A stretch of DNA of 47,265 nucleotides, taken from positions 1 through 47,265 of the forward strand of contig JAUJON010000022.1 of the NCBI GenBank assembly GCA_030447595.1, given 5' to 3'. The position numbers were made by a program, and so were the translations under genes. Numbering within the stretch: the first letter of the stretch is position 1; each line of letters opens with the position of its first letter. This DNA is from Thermosynechococcaceae cyanobacterium YX3bin19 (GTDB lineage Bacteria; Cyanobacteriota; Cyanobacteriia; Thermosynechococcales; Thermosynechococcaceae). Of the stretch, positions 30,306 through 40,817 are shown piece after piece. The notes beneath the pieces were generated by a model, which was not told where the DNA came from, made no database searches, and saw nothing but the letters and a program-made list of their open reading frames with translations.

Positions 30306-31493
30306 ATGAAAGCAATGATCTTGGCAGCAGGTAAGGGTACGCGTGTACGTCCTATCACTTACACGATCCCTAAACCAATGATCCCGATTTTGCAAAAGCC
30401 AGTAATGGAGTTCTTAGTTGAGTTACTTCGTCAGCATGGTTTCAACCAGATCATGGTTAATGTCAGCCATCTTGCCGATGAGATCGAGAATTACTTTCGT
30501 GACGGTCAGCGATTTGGGGTAGAGATTGGCTACTCATTTGAAGGGCAAATTGTTGATGGAGTTTTAGAGGGAAAAGCTTTAGGTTCCGCCGGAGGTATGC
30601 GCCGGATTCAAGATTTCTCACCATTCTTTGATGATACATTTGTCGTTCTCTGTGGAGATGCGCTCATTGATCTCGACTTGACTGCTGCTTTGAAGTGGCA
30701 CCGGGAAAGGGGCTCCATTGCCACTGTAATTATGAAGTCTGTTCCTTGGGAGAATGTTTCTAGCTATGGAGTGGTCGTTACAGACGAACTGGGTCGAATT
30801 AAAGCATTTCAAGAAAAGCCTTCTGCAGAGGCAGCCCTACGCAACAGTATCAATACGGTGATTTACATTTTTGAACCGGAAATTTTGGATTACATTCCTT
30901 CAGGCCAGCAATACGACATCGGTAGGCAGCTTTTTCCCAAGTTAGTAGAGATGAACGCTCCTTTTTACGGGCTAACGATGGACTTTGAATGGGTTGATAT
31001 CGGCAAGGTACCAGACTATTGGCAGACCATTCAAAGTGTATTGAAGGGAGAAATTGCTAACGTTGCCATTCCGGGACATGAAGTTGCGCCCGGCATTTAT
31101 ACGGGTCTAAACGTTGCAGTTAATTGGGACAAAGTCGATATTCGGGGACCAGTCTACATTGGTGGCATGACAAGGATCGAGGATGGAGCAAAAATCGTTG
31201 GTCCAGCAATGATTGGTCCTAACTGCAGTATTTGTGGTGGGGCTACCGTGGAAAAAAGTGTAATCTTTGAGTACTCCCGGTTGGGGCCAGGTGCCCGGCT
31301 AGTCGATAAGTTAGTATTTGGTCGCTACTGCGTCGATAAGACTGGAGCCACTATTGATGTGCAAGCAGCGGCTTTAGACTGGTTAATCACAGATGCTCGT
31401 CAGGATTCACCCTTTATGTCTCCAACTGCAGACCAGCCCCCGGTAACAACTCTTAGCAAGCAAGATAAGGTTTCTCACCTTTCCGGTTACTAA
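30306..31493 (+). CDS. Sugar-phosphate nucleotidyltransferase (mannose-1-phosphate guanylyltransferase-like)
   Basis: Makes an NDP-sugar from a sugar-1-phosphate and NTP. The N-terminal nucleotidyltransferase domain starts MKAMILAAGKGTRVRPIT and KPMIPILQKPVMEFLVELL, with LCGDALIDLD for the metal site and FEWVDIGKVPDYWQT closing the domain. From about residue 255 a left-handed beta-helix follows (IYTGLNVAVNWDKVDIRGPV, IVGPAMIGPNCSICGGATVE). 395 residues. The substrate is not certain: GDP-mannose synthesis would feed the gmd gene at 40.8-41.8 kb, but glucose-1-phosphate is possible. It converges on speA with five bases between stops. Confidence 0.88.
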   Translation: MKAMILAAGKGTRVRPITYTIPKPMIPILQKPVMEFLVELLRQHGFNQIMVNVSHLADEIENYFRDGQRFGVEIGYSFEGQIVDGVLEGKALGSAGGMRRIQDFSPFFDDTFVVLCGDALIDLDLTAALKWHRERGSIATVIMKSVPWENVSSYGVVVTDELGRIKAFQEKPSAEAALRNSINTVIYIFEPEILDYIPSGQQYDIGRQLFPKLVEMNAPFYGLTMDFEWVDIGKVPDYWQTIQSVLKGEIANVAIPGHEVAPGIYTGLNVAVNWDKVDIRGPVYIGGMTRIEDGAKIVGPAMIGPNCSICGGATVEKSVIFEYSRLGPGARLVDKLVFGRYCVDKTGATIDVQAAALDWLITDARQDSPFMSPTADQPPVTTLSKQDKVSHLSGY

Positions 31494-31498
31494 GTTTT

Positions 31499-33508
31499 TC
31501 AAGCAGATAGGTAAGTGTAGCTTCTGAGACTACGCTCATAGTTTTGCAGCAATAGTTGGGATTCCTGGAGTGTGATCTGCTTTTCCTGGAGTGCGGCTTC
31601 AGCTTGTTTACGAATATTCTCCAGCAGGTCCTCAGAATCATACTGGACATAGCCAAGAACTTCTTTCATGGTGTCCCCTTTAACGACATGCTCAATCTGA
31701 TAACCTTTAGGGTTTAAATGAATATGAACTGTATTCGTATCCCCAAAGAGGTTGTGGAGATTGCCCATAATTTCTTGATAGGCTCCATTAAGAAACATGC
31801 CAGCATAATAGGGTTCGCCAGGCTTCAATGGGTGTAGTTCTAGTACAGACTTGACGTCACGCAGGTCAATAAACTGGTCGATTTTACCGTCGCTATCACA
31901 GGTGAGATCAGCTAGAATGCCCCGTTTTGTTGGTTCTTCACCCAAACGGTGGATGGGCATGATCGGGAACAGTTGATCGATCGCCCAACTGTCTGGTGCT
32001 GACTGGAAAACCGACAGGTTGATGTAGTAAATTGACGCCATAATCCGCTCTAAATCCTCTAGGTCATCTGGGACATAGTCCTGTTGGCGGGCAATCGCCA
32101 GGATTTTTTCACAGCAGGCCCAGTAGAGTTGTTCGGCTCTAGCTCGTTCGGTCAAGTTCAGATAACCAAATCCAAAGAGGCTGATGGCCTCCTCTTTGAA
32201 CTGAATGGCGTCGTGGTAGGCTTCCTGATAGTTATCTAGATCAATGGACTGATAGGTTTCATAGAGGTTACGCAGAATTAGGTGATCCTGCTTTTGAGGG
32301 ATGATTGGGGAACCGGCAGGGACATCACTGGTACTGAGAATGTCAAAAATCAATACAGACTGGTGCGAAGCGATCGCTCGGCCACTTTCACTAATTAAGG
32401 TAGGGACAGGTAGACTCTGCTCACTACAAGCTTCTTTAATTTCCGCCACCACATCGTTGGCGTAGTTCTGCATGTTGTAGTTTTTAGAAGCATGGAAGTT
32501 GGTTTTAGAACCGTCATAATCGACGCCTAAGCCACCGCCCACATCTAAGTACCGCATGTTCGCTCCCAGCCGGGCTAACTCCACATAAATCTGGCTTGCT
32601 TCCCGCAGAGCGTCCTTGATGACGCTAATTGAAGAAATTTGCGAACCAATATGAAAGTGTAGGAGCTGCAGCGATCCCAGCATATTGGCAGCTTCCAACT
32701 GTTCGACTGCCTGCAGGACCTCAGGAATTGTCAGGCCAAACTTGGCGCGATCACCCGCTGAGTCTCCCCAACGACCAACCCCTTTGGTACTGAGCTTGAC
32801 CCGCACCCCTAAAATAGGCTGAATGTTTAGCTTTCGGCTAGCTTCAATCACCAGTTGAACTTCTTCCACCTGCTCCAGTACAATAATTGGCGTTTGACCA
32901 AGCCGCTGAGCCAGCATGGCGGTTTCGACGTATTCTCGATCTTTATAGCCATTACAAACGAGTAATGCTCCTGGTGTACTTAAGGTCGCTAGGCAATCAG
33001 TAACTCCGGCTTTGAACCAGCTTCCAGGCCAAATTGGTGGGGCCGGCCAAACCGGACTAGGTCCTCAACCAGGTGTCGCTGCTGGTTGCACTTCACCGGA
33101 AATACCCCTTGATAAACCCCCCTGATAGCCATAACGGGCGATCGCTTTAGCAAAACAAGCATTCAACCGCTCAATCCGATCTTCTAGAATATCTGAGAAC
33201 CGGATCAGCAGGGGTAAGCCAAGATTTCGCTGCTTCAGAGCACTCACTAAGTCAAACAAATCAAGAGAACCACCTCGGTCTCCCTTCGGCGAAACCGTAA
33301 TATGGCCTGCTGCATTAATTGAGAAGTAGGGATCACCCCAGCCTTGAATCCGATAGAGGTTTTCGCTATCTTCTATCGTCCAGGACCCTGGAGACTGAAG
33401 TGGAATTTCTGGAGTTAGCTTTTTGAGTGGAGGTGATGACTCCTGAATTCCAGTTTTCGCTACGGTTGGCTGCCTACCCATCCCTCTGTTGACCTCATAA
33501 GTGAGCAT
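31499..33508 (-). CDS. speA: Biosynthetic arginine decarboxylase (two frameshifts)
   Basis: PLP-dependent decarboxylation of arginine to agmatine, the first step to putrescine and spermidine. The N-terminal part [20 protein letters not shown] leads to an extra G in a six-G run near 33117. The middle frame holds [20 protein letters not shown] with the PLP lysine, then EAGSK. Near 32994 one C is missing and the frame changes back. [11 protein letters not shown] and [17 protein letters not shown] are in the barrel domain; [19 protein letters not shown] is near the C-terminus. Corrected length is about 669 residues, as expected. The start is ATG 33508 or 33481 ([11 protein letters not shown]). 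Confidence 0.92.
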
Positions 33509-33647
33509 TGCTTAGCGCCAGTTTATCGCATCCACTTATAGCGGTTCCCTGACTACACTGTCCCTAGACGTTTGTTTACAGTAACAGTTTTTTTCGGATT
33601 GAACGGTGACCGCCAGCTAGAGAGATTGACCCGCTTCAAACGACAAT

Positions 33648-36600
33648 TTATTCAGCAGTATAGGTCTCTACAGGCGGGCAGGAACAGACTAGGTTGCGAT
33701 CACCAAAGGCCTTGTCGACACGGCCTACTAAGGGCCAGAACTTATAGCGGCGGGTCCAGGGGGCAGGGTAAGCTGCCTGCTCACGGCTGTAGGGCCGCTC
33801 CCAAGTATCGGAGATGACTGCTTCAGCCGTGTGGGGTGAATTTTTCAAAACATTATTATCTCGGTTAGCCTCGCCCAATTCAATCGCGGCAATCTCGGCC
33901 CGGATCGCAATCATGGCATCGCAGAAGCGATCCAGTTCTGACTTAGACTCGCTTTCAGTCGGCTCGATCATCATTGTGCCGGGAACAGGCCAGGAGACTG
34001 TAGGCGCATGGAAACCATAATCCATCAACCGCTTAGCGATATCATCAACCTCAATGCCAGCCGCTCTTTTGAAGGAGCGCAAATCTAGAATGCACTCGTG
34101 GGCGACCCGACCTCTTTTCCCCTGATAAAGAACGGGATAGTAAGGTTCCAGCCTGCTGGCAATATAGTTGGCGTTGAGGATAGCTACCTTTGTCGCCTCG
34201 GTTAGCCCCGCTGCGCCCATGAGGGAAATGTACATCCAGGAAATCGGTAAAATGCTGGCACTACCCCAGGGAGCAGCTGCTACAGCTCCAACCCCCTGCT
34301 GGCTGCCCAGATAAACCAGAGGATGCTGGGGCAAGAAGGGTACCAAATGCGGCATTACCCCAATCGGCCCCATACCTGGACCACCGCCACCGTGGGGAAT
34401 ACAAAAAGTCTTATGCAGGTTTAGGTGACAGACATCCGCACCAATCTCAGCAGGACGGCAAAGGCCTACCTGGGCATTGAGATTGGCTCCATCCATGTAT
34501 ACCTGACCGCCACAAACATGGACAGTATCGCAGATCTCTTGAATTCCTTCCTCAAATACACCATGAGTGGAGGGATAGGTCACCATCAAAGCAGCGAGTT
34601 TATCCTGATGCCGTTCTGCCTTTTGCTGCAAGTCAGCCAGGTCGATGTTGCCCATCGCGTCGCAGGCAACGACAATGACCTGCATCCCCGCCATGACTGC
34701 ACTTGCAGGGTTGGTACCGTGGGCTGACTCTGGAATGAGGCAAACATTACGACGTCCTTCTCCCTGGTATTCGTGGTACTCGCGAATGACAAGTAACCCT
34801 GCATACTCACCCTGAGAGCCAGCGTTAGGCTGGAGGGAGACAGCAGCAAATCCGGTGATTTCGGCTAGCATCGCCTCCAGTTGCTGAAACAGGATCTGGT
34901 AGCCCTGAGTTTGCTCTAGGGGGGCAAAGGGGTGAATTTGGCTGAATTCCGGCCAGGTGATCGGCACCATCTCCGATGTGCCGTTCAACTTCATTGTGCA
35001 GGACCCCAGCGGGATCATGGAGGTGGTCAAAGACAGATCTTTAGACTGCAACCGCTGCACGTAACGTAAAAACTCCGTTTCCGAGTGGTAGCTGTTGAAA
35101 ACCGGATGGGTAAGATACTTGCTAGTGCGGGCAAAGGGTCCGCTGAAGCTCGGCTTAACCTCTGCCGTTAGATCTCCAAGGGTGAAGCCTAGTTGTCTTT
35201 CTCCGGCAAAGAGGGTGAATAAATTCAGCAAATCCTTTGTCGAGGTGGTTTCATCAAGGGCAATACCAACGGTGCTGCCTTCACTCCTCAGATTGACTCG
35301 ATAAGCTTTTGCTCGGCTCAAGAGCGTTTCTAAAGAAACCGGGCCTAAGTTCACTTGCAGGGTATCGAAAAAGGGGGCCGGATTAATCTCGTACCCCAAC
35401 CGCTGCAACCCTGTGGCTAGGATGCAGGTGAGGAAGTGAACTCGCTCGGCAATGCACTTTAAGCCCGTTGGACCATGGTAGACCGCGTACATGCTTGCCA
35501 TTACCGCCAGCAGCACCTGAGCGGTGCAGATATTGCTGGTAGCCTTGTCTCGACGAATGTGCTGCTCTCGGGTCTGGAGCGCTAAGCGGAGGGCGGGTAG
35601 ACCGTGAACATCGTGAGAGACACCGACAATCCGGCCCGGAATCTGTCGCTTGTAGGCAGCTTTCGTGGCAAAGTAGGCTGCATGGGGCCCACCATAGCCC
35701 ATAGGCACCCCAAAGCGTTGTGTACTGCCGATGGCAATGTCTGCGTCAAACTCTCCTGGCGGGGTTAGTAAAGTCAAGCTCAGCAAGTCGGCGGCAACGG
35801 TAACAAGGGCTCCAGCTTGGTGCGCCCGGTTAATAAAAGGCCGGTAGTTATTGATTGTAACGTCCGTGGGTGGATTCTGTAGCAGTGCTCCAGAAACAGG
35901 ATGGGAGTGCACATCAAACGTTGCATGGTTGCCAACCCAGACGGTAATTCCTAAGGGCTTGGCCCGTGTTTGCACTACTTCAATCGTTTGAGGATGGCAG
36001 GTATCAGAGATAAAAAATGTTTTAACCTGGTCATGCTTGTGCAGGTTGTAGCTCATGGTCATGGCTTCAGCCGCTGCTGTCGCTTCATCCAGCAAAGAAG
36101 CATTGGCGATCGCTAAACCGGTTAAATCACTAACCAGGGTTTGAAAGTTGAGCAGAGCTTCCAGACGTCCCTGAGCAATCTCTGCCTGATAGGGAGTGTA
36201 CTGGGTATACCAACCAGGGTTTTTCAGGATGTTGCGTTGGATCACTGGGGGGGTAATGCAGCCGTGATACCCCATGCCAATAAAGGAGCGAAATACTTGG
36301 TTTTGCCGGCGATCGCCCGCAGTTCTCCCAACAACTCATATTCGCTGCGGCTGGAACCTAACTGTAGAGGCCGGACGCTGCGAATTCCTTGAGGAATCGT
36401 TTGCTCGATCAGGGCGTCCAAAGTCGAGCAGCCTAAGCCAGCCAGCATCTGCTGCTGTTCATCAGGACTAGGGCCAATATGACGGCGAACGAAGGAGCCT
36501 GTAGGGCTGAATAAGTCGTGAGCCAGCTCGGCAGTTGTATCAACAGATAGATAGCCGTTACTCTGCGAACGCACCGCTGTGGCTGACGCTGGAGAAACAT

Positions 36601-36649
36601 CATCTTGGCTGGACTGGGAGACCTGCATCGGGTCGATTGAATCTGACAT
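33648..36649 (-). CDS. gcvP: Glycine dehydrogenase (decarboxylating), P protein (one frameshift)
   Basis: P protein of the glycine cleavage system: PLP-dependent decarboxylation of glycine, passing the aminomethyl group to lipoyl H protein; important in photorespiration. The N-terminus has [17 protein letters not shown]. The PLP lysine is in [37 protein letters not shown] and the C-terminal [20 protein letters not shown] are typical. The frame breaks near 36298: GGCAAAACC needs one more A to read [17 protein letters not shown]. Corrected length is about 1000 residues, the homodimer type. gcvT and gcvH are not nearby, normal for cyanobacteria. Confidence 0.95.
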
Positions 36650-37237
36650 AGGGGAATACCAGCAAGGTTTGAGATCAACACATTCAGCAGCCAGTCTACT
36701 TACTGTACTTAAGCACTAAGTATGCTGACTTAAAGCTGGTTTGCAATTAGCTATACATATTACTAATTGTTACAACTTTCCACAGTGCTAACCACCCGAG
36801 TGTACAGAGTGTCTCTCCGGCTGCTGAATTAACCCCTATTTTATTTTTGTGGCAATCCATCGGTAGTAATGCAGGTGATAGAGGTAGCAATGCGAAAGCT
36901 GGCTTAGGGTACGAGTGTTAAAGTCAATGCCCTTTGACCCCAACTATTAGGCTCCAATCCCTGACCCATCAAGGTGGCACCTTGTTGCTCGCAAAAACAA
37001 TCTTGAGGTTCCAAGCGCTGTCTTAGAGTTCTGAGTGTCTGACTCAGAAGGTCTAGGTACTAAAAACAACCAGCCAAGAGGGCCTTTGAGCTGGTCTGAA
37101 ACTGTCAATGAATATTCAATTCTAATGCCCTGCCTTGACAACTCTCCGTGCCGGTAACCCGTAAAAATCTGTAACATTATAGCCAGAGGCAAACTTCACA
37201 AATACTAAATTTACGAAGGATGGTAGTAGTAACCGGG
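36650..37237. other. Intergenic region between divergent gcvP and pepA
   Basis: About 590 bases with no convincing gene. It must hold both promoters, but I found no good -35/-10 pair. It contains the hairpin at 37029-37049 listed separately. I looked for a glycine riboswitch before gcvP and did not find its conserved blocks. Confidence 0.5.
37029..37049. repeat. Perfect 8-bp inverted repeat with extended arms
   Basis: TTCTGAGT (37029-37036), loop GTCTG, ACTCAGAA (37042-37049). Outside the core TAGA and TCTA extend the pairing across one or two mismatched bases. It lies about 190 bases before pepA. It could be an operator or an RNA hairpin. No T-run follows. Confidence 0.6.
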
Positions 37238-38711
37238 ATGGAGATTCAAGCAACAAATACTCTGCCGCTGGACTGGTCTGGAGATGGCCTGGCAATTGGT
37301 TTTGAAGATAACGTTGAGCTAAGCGGGCAACTGGCAGAACTGGACAGCAAATTATCCAGCGCGTTCACAGACCTGATTGCCGATGCGGAGTTTAAGGGTA
37401 AAGCCGGATCTAGTGCAGTGACACGAGTAGGCAGCAATAGTCCAGTTCGCAAAGTGATGGTCATAGGCTTGGGTAAGCCAGAACCGCTAAAGTTAGATAG
37501 CCTCCGTCGAGCGGCAGCAGTGACCGCCCGCACCGCCAAGAAAGAAAAATGTAAAACTCTAGGAATTCACTTTCCTGTGTGGAATGACGATCCTGCATCA
37601 ACGGCTCAGGCGATTGCTGAAGGAATTGAACTCGCTCTGCACCAAGACAAGCGCTTCAAATCAGAGCCGGAAGACAATCCTAGTAATGGGATGGAACGAG
37701 TTGAACTTTTGGGTTTAGGGGAGCAAACCCAGGCGATTCAGAGAGCCCACCAAGTTTGTACCGGAGTGATCCTGGCCCGTGAACTGGTTGCCGCTCCCGC
37801 CAATATCGTGACTCCGATCACGTTAGCAGAGACGGCGGCAGCGATCGCCAAGCGCATGGCCTCAACCTGGAGGTTTTGGAGAAAGAAGACTGTGAAAAGT
37901 TGGGAATGGGCGCTTTTCTCGGGGTTGCCCAAGCCTCAGACTTACCCCTAAATTCATTCATCTCACCTACAAGCCACCGGGAATGCCGAAGCGGAAGCTG
38001 GCGATCATCGGTAAAGGGCTCACCTTTGATTCCGGCGGCCTCAATATCAAAGGTGCCGGGAGTGGCATTGAAACTATGAAGATGGATATGGGCGGTTCCG
38101 CTGCTGCCTTGGGGGCGGCAAAGGTCATTGGCCAGCTGCAGCCGGAGGTTGAGGTTCACTTTATTGTCGCTGCCACGGAAAATATGATTAGTGGTCACGC
38201 GATGCGCCCAGGAGATATCCTCACAGCTTCCAATGGCAAAACTATCGAGATCAATAATACGGATGCAGAAGGTCGCTTAACCCTCGCCGATGCACTGGTC
38301 TTTGCAGAAAAACTGGGTGTGGATGCGATCGTTGACCTAGCGACACTAACTGGAGCCTGTGTTGTGGCGTTGGGAGATGATATTGCTGGCCTCTGGACGC
38401 CGGAAGAAGAACTCTCTACCCAGTTGCTGCAGGCATCAGAATCCGCTGGCGAAAAGCTCTGGCGCATGCCTATGGAAGAAAAATACTTTGAAGGCCTGAA
38501 GTCTCCGATTGCCGACATGAAGAACACGGGCCCCCGTGCCGGCGGGTCGATTACCGCCGCACTCTTCCTAAAGCAGTTTGTTAAAGAAACTCCCTGGGCG
38601 CACTTGGATGTAGCTGGCCCAGTTTGGACGGATAAAGAGAATGGCTACAACAACGCTGGAGCGACAGGATATGGCGTTCGGACGTTGGTGAACTGGGCAA
38701 TCAGTAACTAA
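37238..38711 (+). CDS. pepA: Leucyl aminopeptidase, M17 family (two frameshifts)
   Basis: Two-metal cytosolic aminopeptidase. The N-terminal regulatory domain starts [19 protein letters not shown] (ATG 37238 preferred to 37220 by comparison with the family). The catalytic domain includes [20 protein letters not shown] (lysine and aspartate metal ligands), [15 protein letters not shown] and the family signature NTDAEGRL. The frame breaks near 37856 (one C missing in CGCATGG) and near 37947 (one C missing in ACCCCTAAA); restoring both gives [19 protein letters not shown] and [14 protein letters not shown] and about 491 residues. Both are homopolymer losses and probably errors. Confidence 0.93.
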
Positions 38712-38758
38712 TTTTAGGAAGTCCGTTAAAGAACTGCACAACTTCAGAGCTAGCTAGA

Positions 38759-39121
38759 TTACTGATCTTGGCGCTTGGTGTCTGTAGCTTGCTTCACGGC
38801 TGGACTGTTCAGTAGCTCCCTGGCCATACTCATAAAGTTCAGAGTACCTGGCTGGTCCTGGGAATGGCTAGATTGAATGTCTCTTGGGGACTGTTCAGCC
38901 TGGGGAACAACACCTGAGGAGTTAACCGAGTATTGCTGAGGAGTCGTGGTCTCCGATTCTTTCTTTTGTTCTACTTCTACGGACTGCTTGACCCCTGGGC
39001 TCTCTATTAGATCTTTTGCCATGCCCATAAACTTCAGGGTATCGGGGTGAATGGAGCGTTCAGGGGGCTGTTCCACCTGCTCTCCCATTGAATGTTCGGA
39101 CCTGTACTCTTCTGAGTTCAT
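38759..39121 (-). CDS. Small protein with a duplicated 22-residue motif, function unknown
   Basis: 120 residues, very hydrophilic apart from two copies of one motif: PDTLKFMGMAKDLIESPGVKQS (in residues 26-47; first 16 residues PDTLKFMGMAKDLIES) and PGTLNFMSMARELLNS-PAVKQA (91-112). Each could form a short amphipathic helix. The linker of about 43 residues is rich in Gln, Ser, Glu and Thr. No signal peptide or membrane helix. I do not recognise the family. It follows ubiD on the same strand by 83 bases and converges on pepA. A peptide-docking or scaffold role would be guesswork. Confidence 0.6.
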   Translation of the reverse strand: MNSEEYRSEHSMGEQVEQPPERSIHPDTLKFMGMAKDLIESPGVKQSVEVEQKKESETTTPQQYSVNSSGVVPQAEQSPRDIQSSHSQDQPGTLNFMSMARELLNSPAVKQATDTKRQDQ

Positions 39122-39204
39122 GATGTTTTGCGTTTTGAGTCAGTCAAGGATAGATTCACTTTCACGATCTCTTACTGCCTAGTTTAATCAACACCCCAAA
39201 CTTG

Positions 39205-40725
39205 TTAGCGCATATCATACCCAAACAAATTGGGGTCAACTTTTCCCAACTGTAAATCAGCGAGTCCATACTCAGCCCAGCGGCGGTCTACCATGGCTGC
39301 CACATCAGGATCAGATTCTAGGGGTTCTCCCCAAGCATGATTGGTTTCAGGGGGTATTTTTGTCGTGGCATCGATTCCCATGCGGCCACCTAGGCCGATT
39401 TTTTCGCTGGCAAAGTCCAGGGTATCGAAGGGAGTTTCCGGGAGGATGAAGACGTCCCGTACTGGATCGACCTTGGAACTAATAGCCCAGACAACTTGCC
39501 GCGGATCACGGATGTTAATTGACTTGTCTACAACGATGACGAATTTAGTGTAGGTAAACTGGGGCAATGCACTCCAAAAAGCCAGGGCGGCACGACGGGC
39601 TTGACCGGGATAGGCTTTGTCAATAGCAATAATTGCCGCTTTGTAGCTCAAGGCTTCCATTGGCAAAAAGAAGTCAACAATTTCTGAGACTTGCTGTCGC
39701 AGGATAGGCGTGTAAATGCGGTTGAGGGCGATCGCCATCATGGCTTCTTCTTTTGGAGGGCGACCGCTGAACGTGGTGAGATAGATCGGGTCCCGGCGAT
39801 GGGTCAAACAGTGGAAGCGGATCAGCGGGGAGTCTTCCACACCTCCGTAATAGCCCATATGGTCGCCAAACGGACCGTCAGGCAGTACCTCTCCGGGAGT
39901 AATCGTGCCCTCCAGGACAAACTCTGAGTCGGCGGGAACTTCTAAATCAAGCGTTTTACACCGGGCTAGCGTGACTCTGGAACCCCCGTAAAGCCCGGCG
40001 AATAGCCATTCCGATAGGTCCACAGGGATTGGAGTGGCCGCTGCCATCAAGATTAATGGATCGACTCCCAACGCGATCGCCACTTCTAGTTTCTTGCCCT
40101 GTTCCGCTGCTTTGCGAAGATGCCGTGCTCCTCCTCGTACTGACAACCAGTGCACTGTCATGGAGTTACGAGACTGAAGCTGTAGGCGATAAACCCCTAC
40201 ATTTGGTGTACCTGTTTGACAATCTTTGGTAATCACCAGCCCCAGGGTGACGATCTTACCGGCATCGCCAGGGTATGGTTGGATCATGGGAATTTGATGC
40301 AAGTTAAGATCTGCGCCCTGAATCAGGACCTGCTGGCAGGCTGGACCACCGCTTAAGAGGCCTGGATGCCCTGGTTTCGCTCGCAGCAAATCAAACAGAA
40401 CTTTACCGAACTCAACGGCCTGAGAAATCTTTTTCGGAGGCTTAGGCTGCTGCAGCAGGCTCAGCTTCTGACCCAAGGTTTCTAACTCCTGCGGGTGCTG
40501 CATGTTCATTGCCCAGCAGACTCGCTCTAGCGTACCCATAAGGTTAATAGCAACGGGATAAGCAGCCCCTTTAACGTTTTCGAACAGGAGGGCAGGACCG
40601 CCCTGCTGGAGCATGCGGTTAGAAATCTCGGCAACTTCTAGATCTGGGTCTACAAGGGCTCCAATCCGCTGCAGTTGACCTCGTTGCTCAAGCTGGTTCA
40701 GGAATTTCCGCAGGTCTCTTGCCAT
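39205..40725 (-). CDS. ubiD: UbiD-family decarboxylase
   Basis: Prenylated-FMN-dependent decarboxylase; in cyanobacteria a UbiD homologue is linked to plastoquinone synthesis from 4-hydroxybenzoate. 506 residues. It starts MARDLRKFLNQLEQRGQLQR. SRNSMTVHWLSVRGGARHL is in the cofactor domain, VLPDGPFGDHMGYYGGVED is the family's conserved loop and FTYTKFVIVVDKSINIRDPR with VVWAISSKVDP lies near the C-terminus. Full length with no frame break. Its partner flavin prenyltransferase (UbiX) is not in the window. Confidence 0.92.
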   Translation of the reverse strand: MARDLRKFLNQLEQRGQLQRIGALVDPDLEVAEISNRMLQQGGPALLFENVKGAAYPVAINLMGTLERVCWAMNMQHPQELETLGQKLSLLQQPKPPKKISQAVEFGKVLFDLLRAKPGHPGLLSGGPACQQVLIQGADLNLHQIPMIQPYPGDAGKIVTLGLVITKDCQTGTPNVGVYRLQLQSRNSMTVHWLSVRGGARHLRKAAEQGKKLEVAIALGVDPLILMAAATPIPVDLSEWLFAGLYGGSRVTLARCKTLDLEVPADSEFVLEGTITPGEVLPDGPFGDHMGYYGGVEDSPLIRFHCLTHRRDPIYLTTFSGRPPKEEAMMAIALNRIYTPILRQQVSEIVDFFLPMEALSYKAAIIAIDKAYPGQARRAALAFWSALPQFTYTKFVIVVDKSINIRDPRQVVWAISSKVDPVRDVFILPETPFDTLDFASEKIGLGGRMGIDATTKIPPETNHAWGEPLESDPDVAAMVDRRWAEYGLADLQLGKVDPNLFGYDMR

Positions 40726-40817
40726 TGCTTTAAAGAATTTGAAGCATCACTTCTATTATGAGAAAGGAACTTCTAAATTTACAGGCAATGCCATCTGAAT
40801 CTAGGTCGGTGGAAGTA

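Noticed and set aside
36650-36900. Glycine riboswitch upstream of gcvP
   Set aside because: A GGAGAGAC-like stretch is present on the minus strand, but the other conserved blocks of the aptamer are absent.
36947-37192. Minus-strand open frame of 81 codons in the gcvP-pepA gap
   Set aside because: No ribosome binding site and no recognisable sequence pattern; likely chance.
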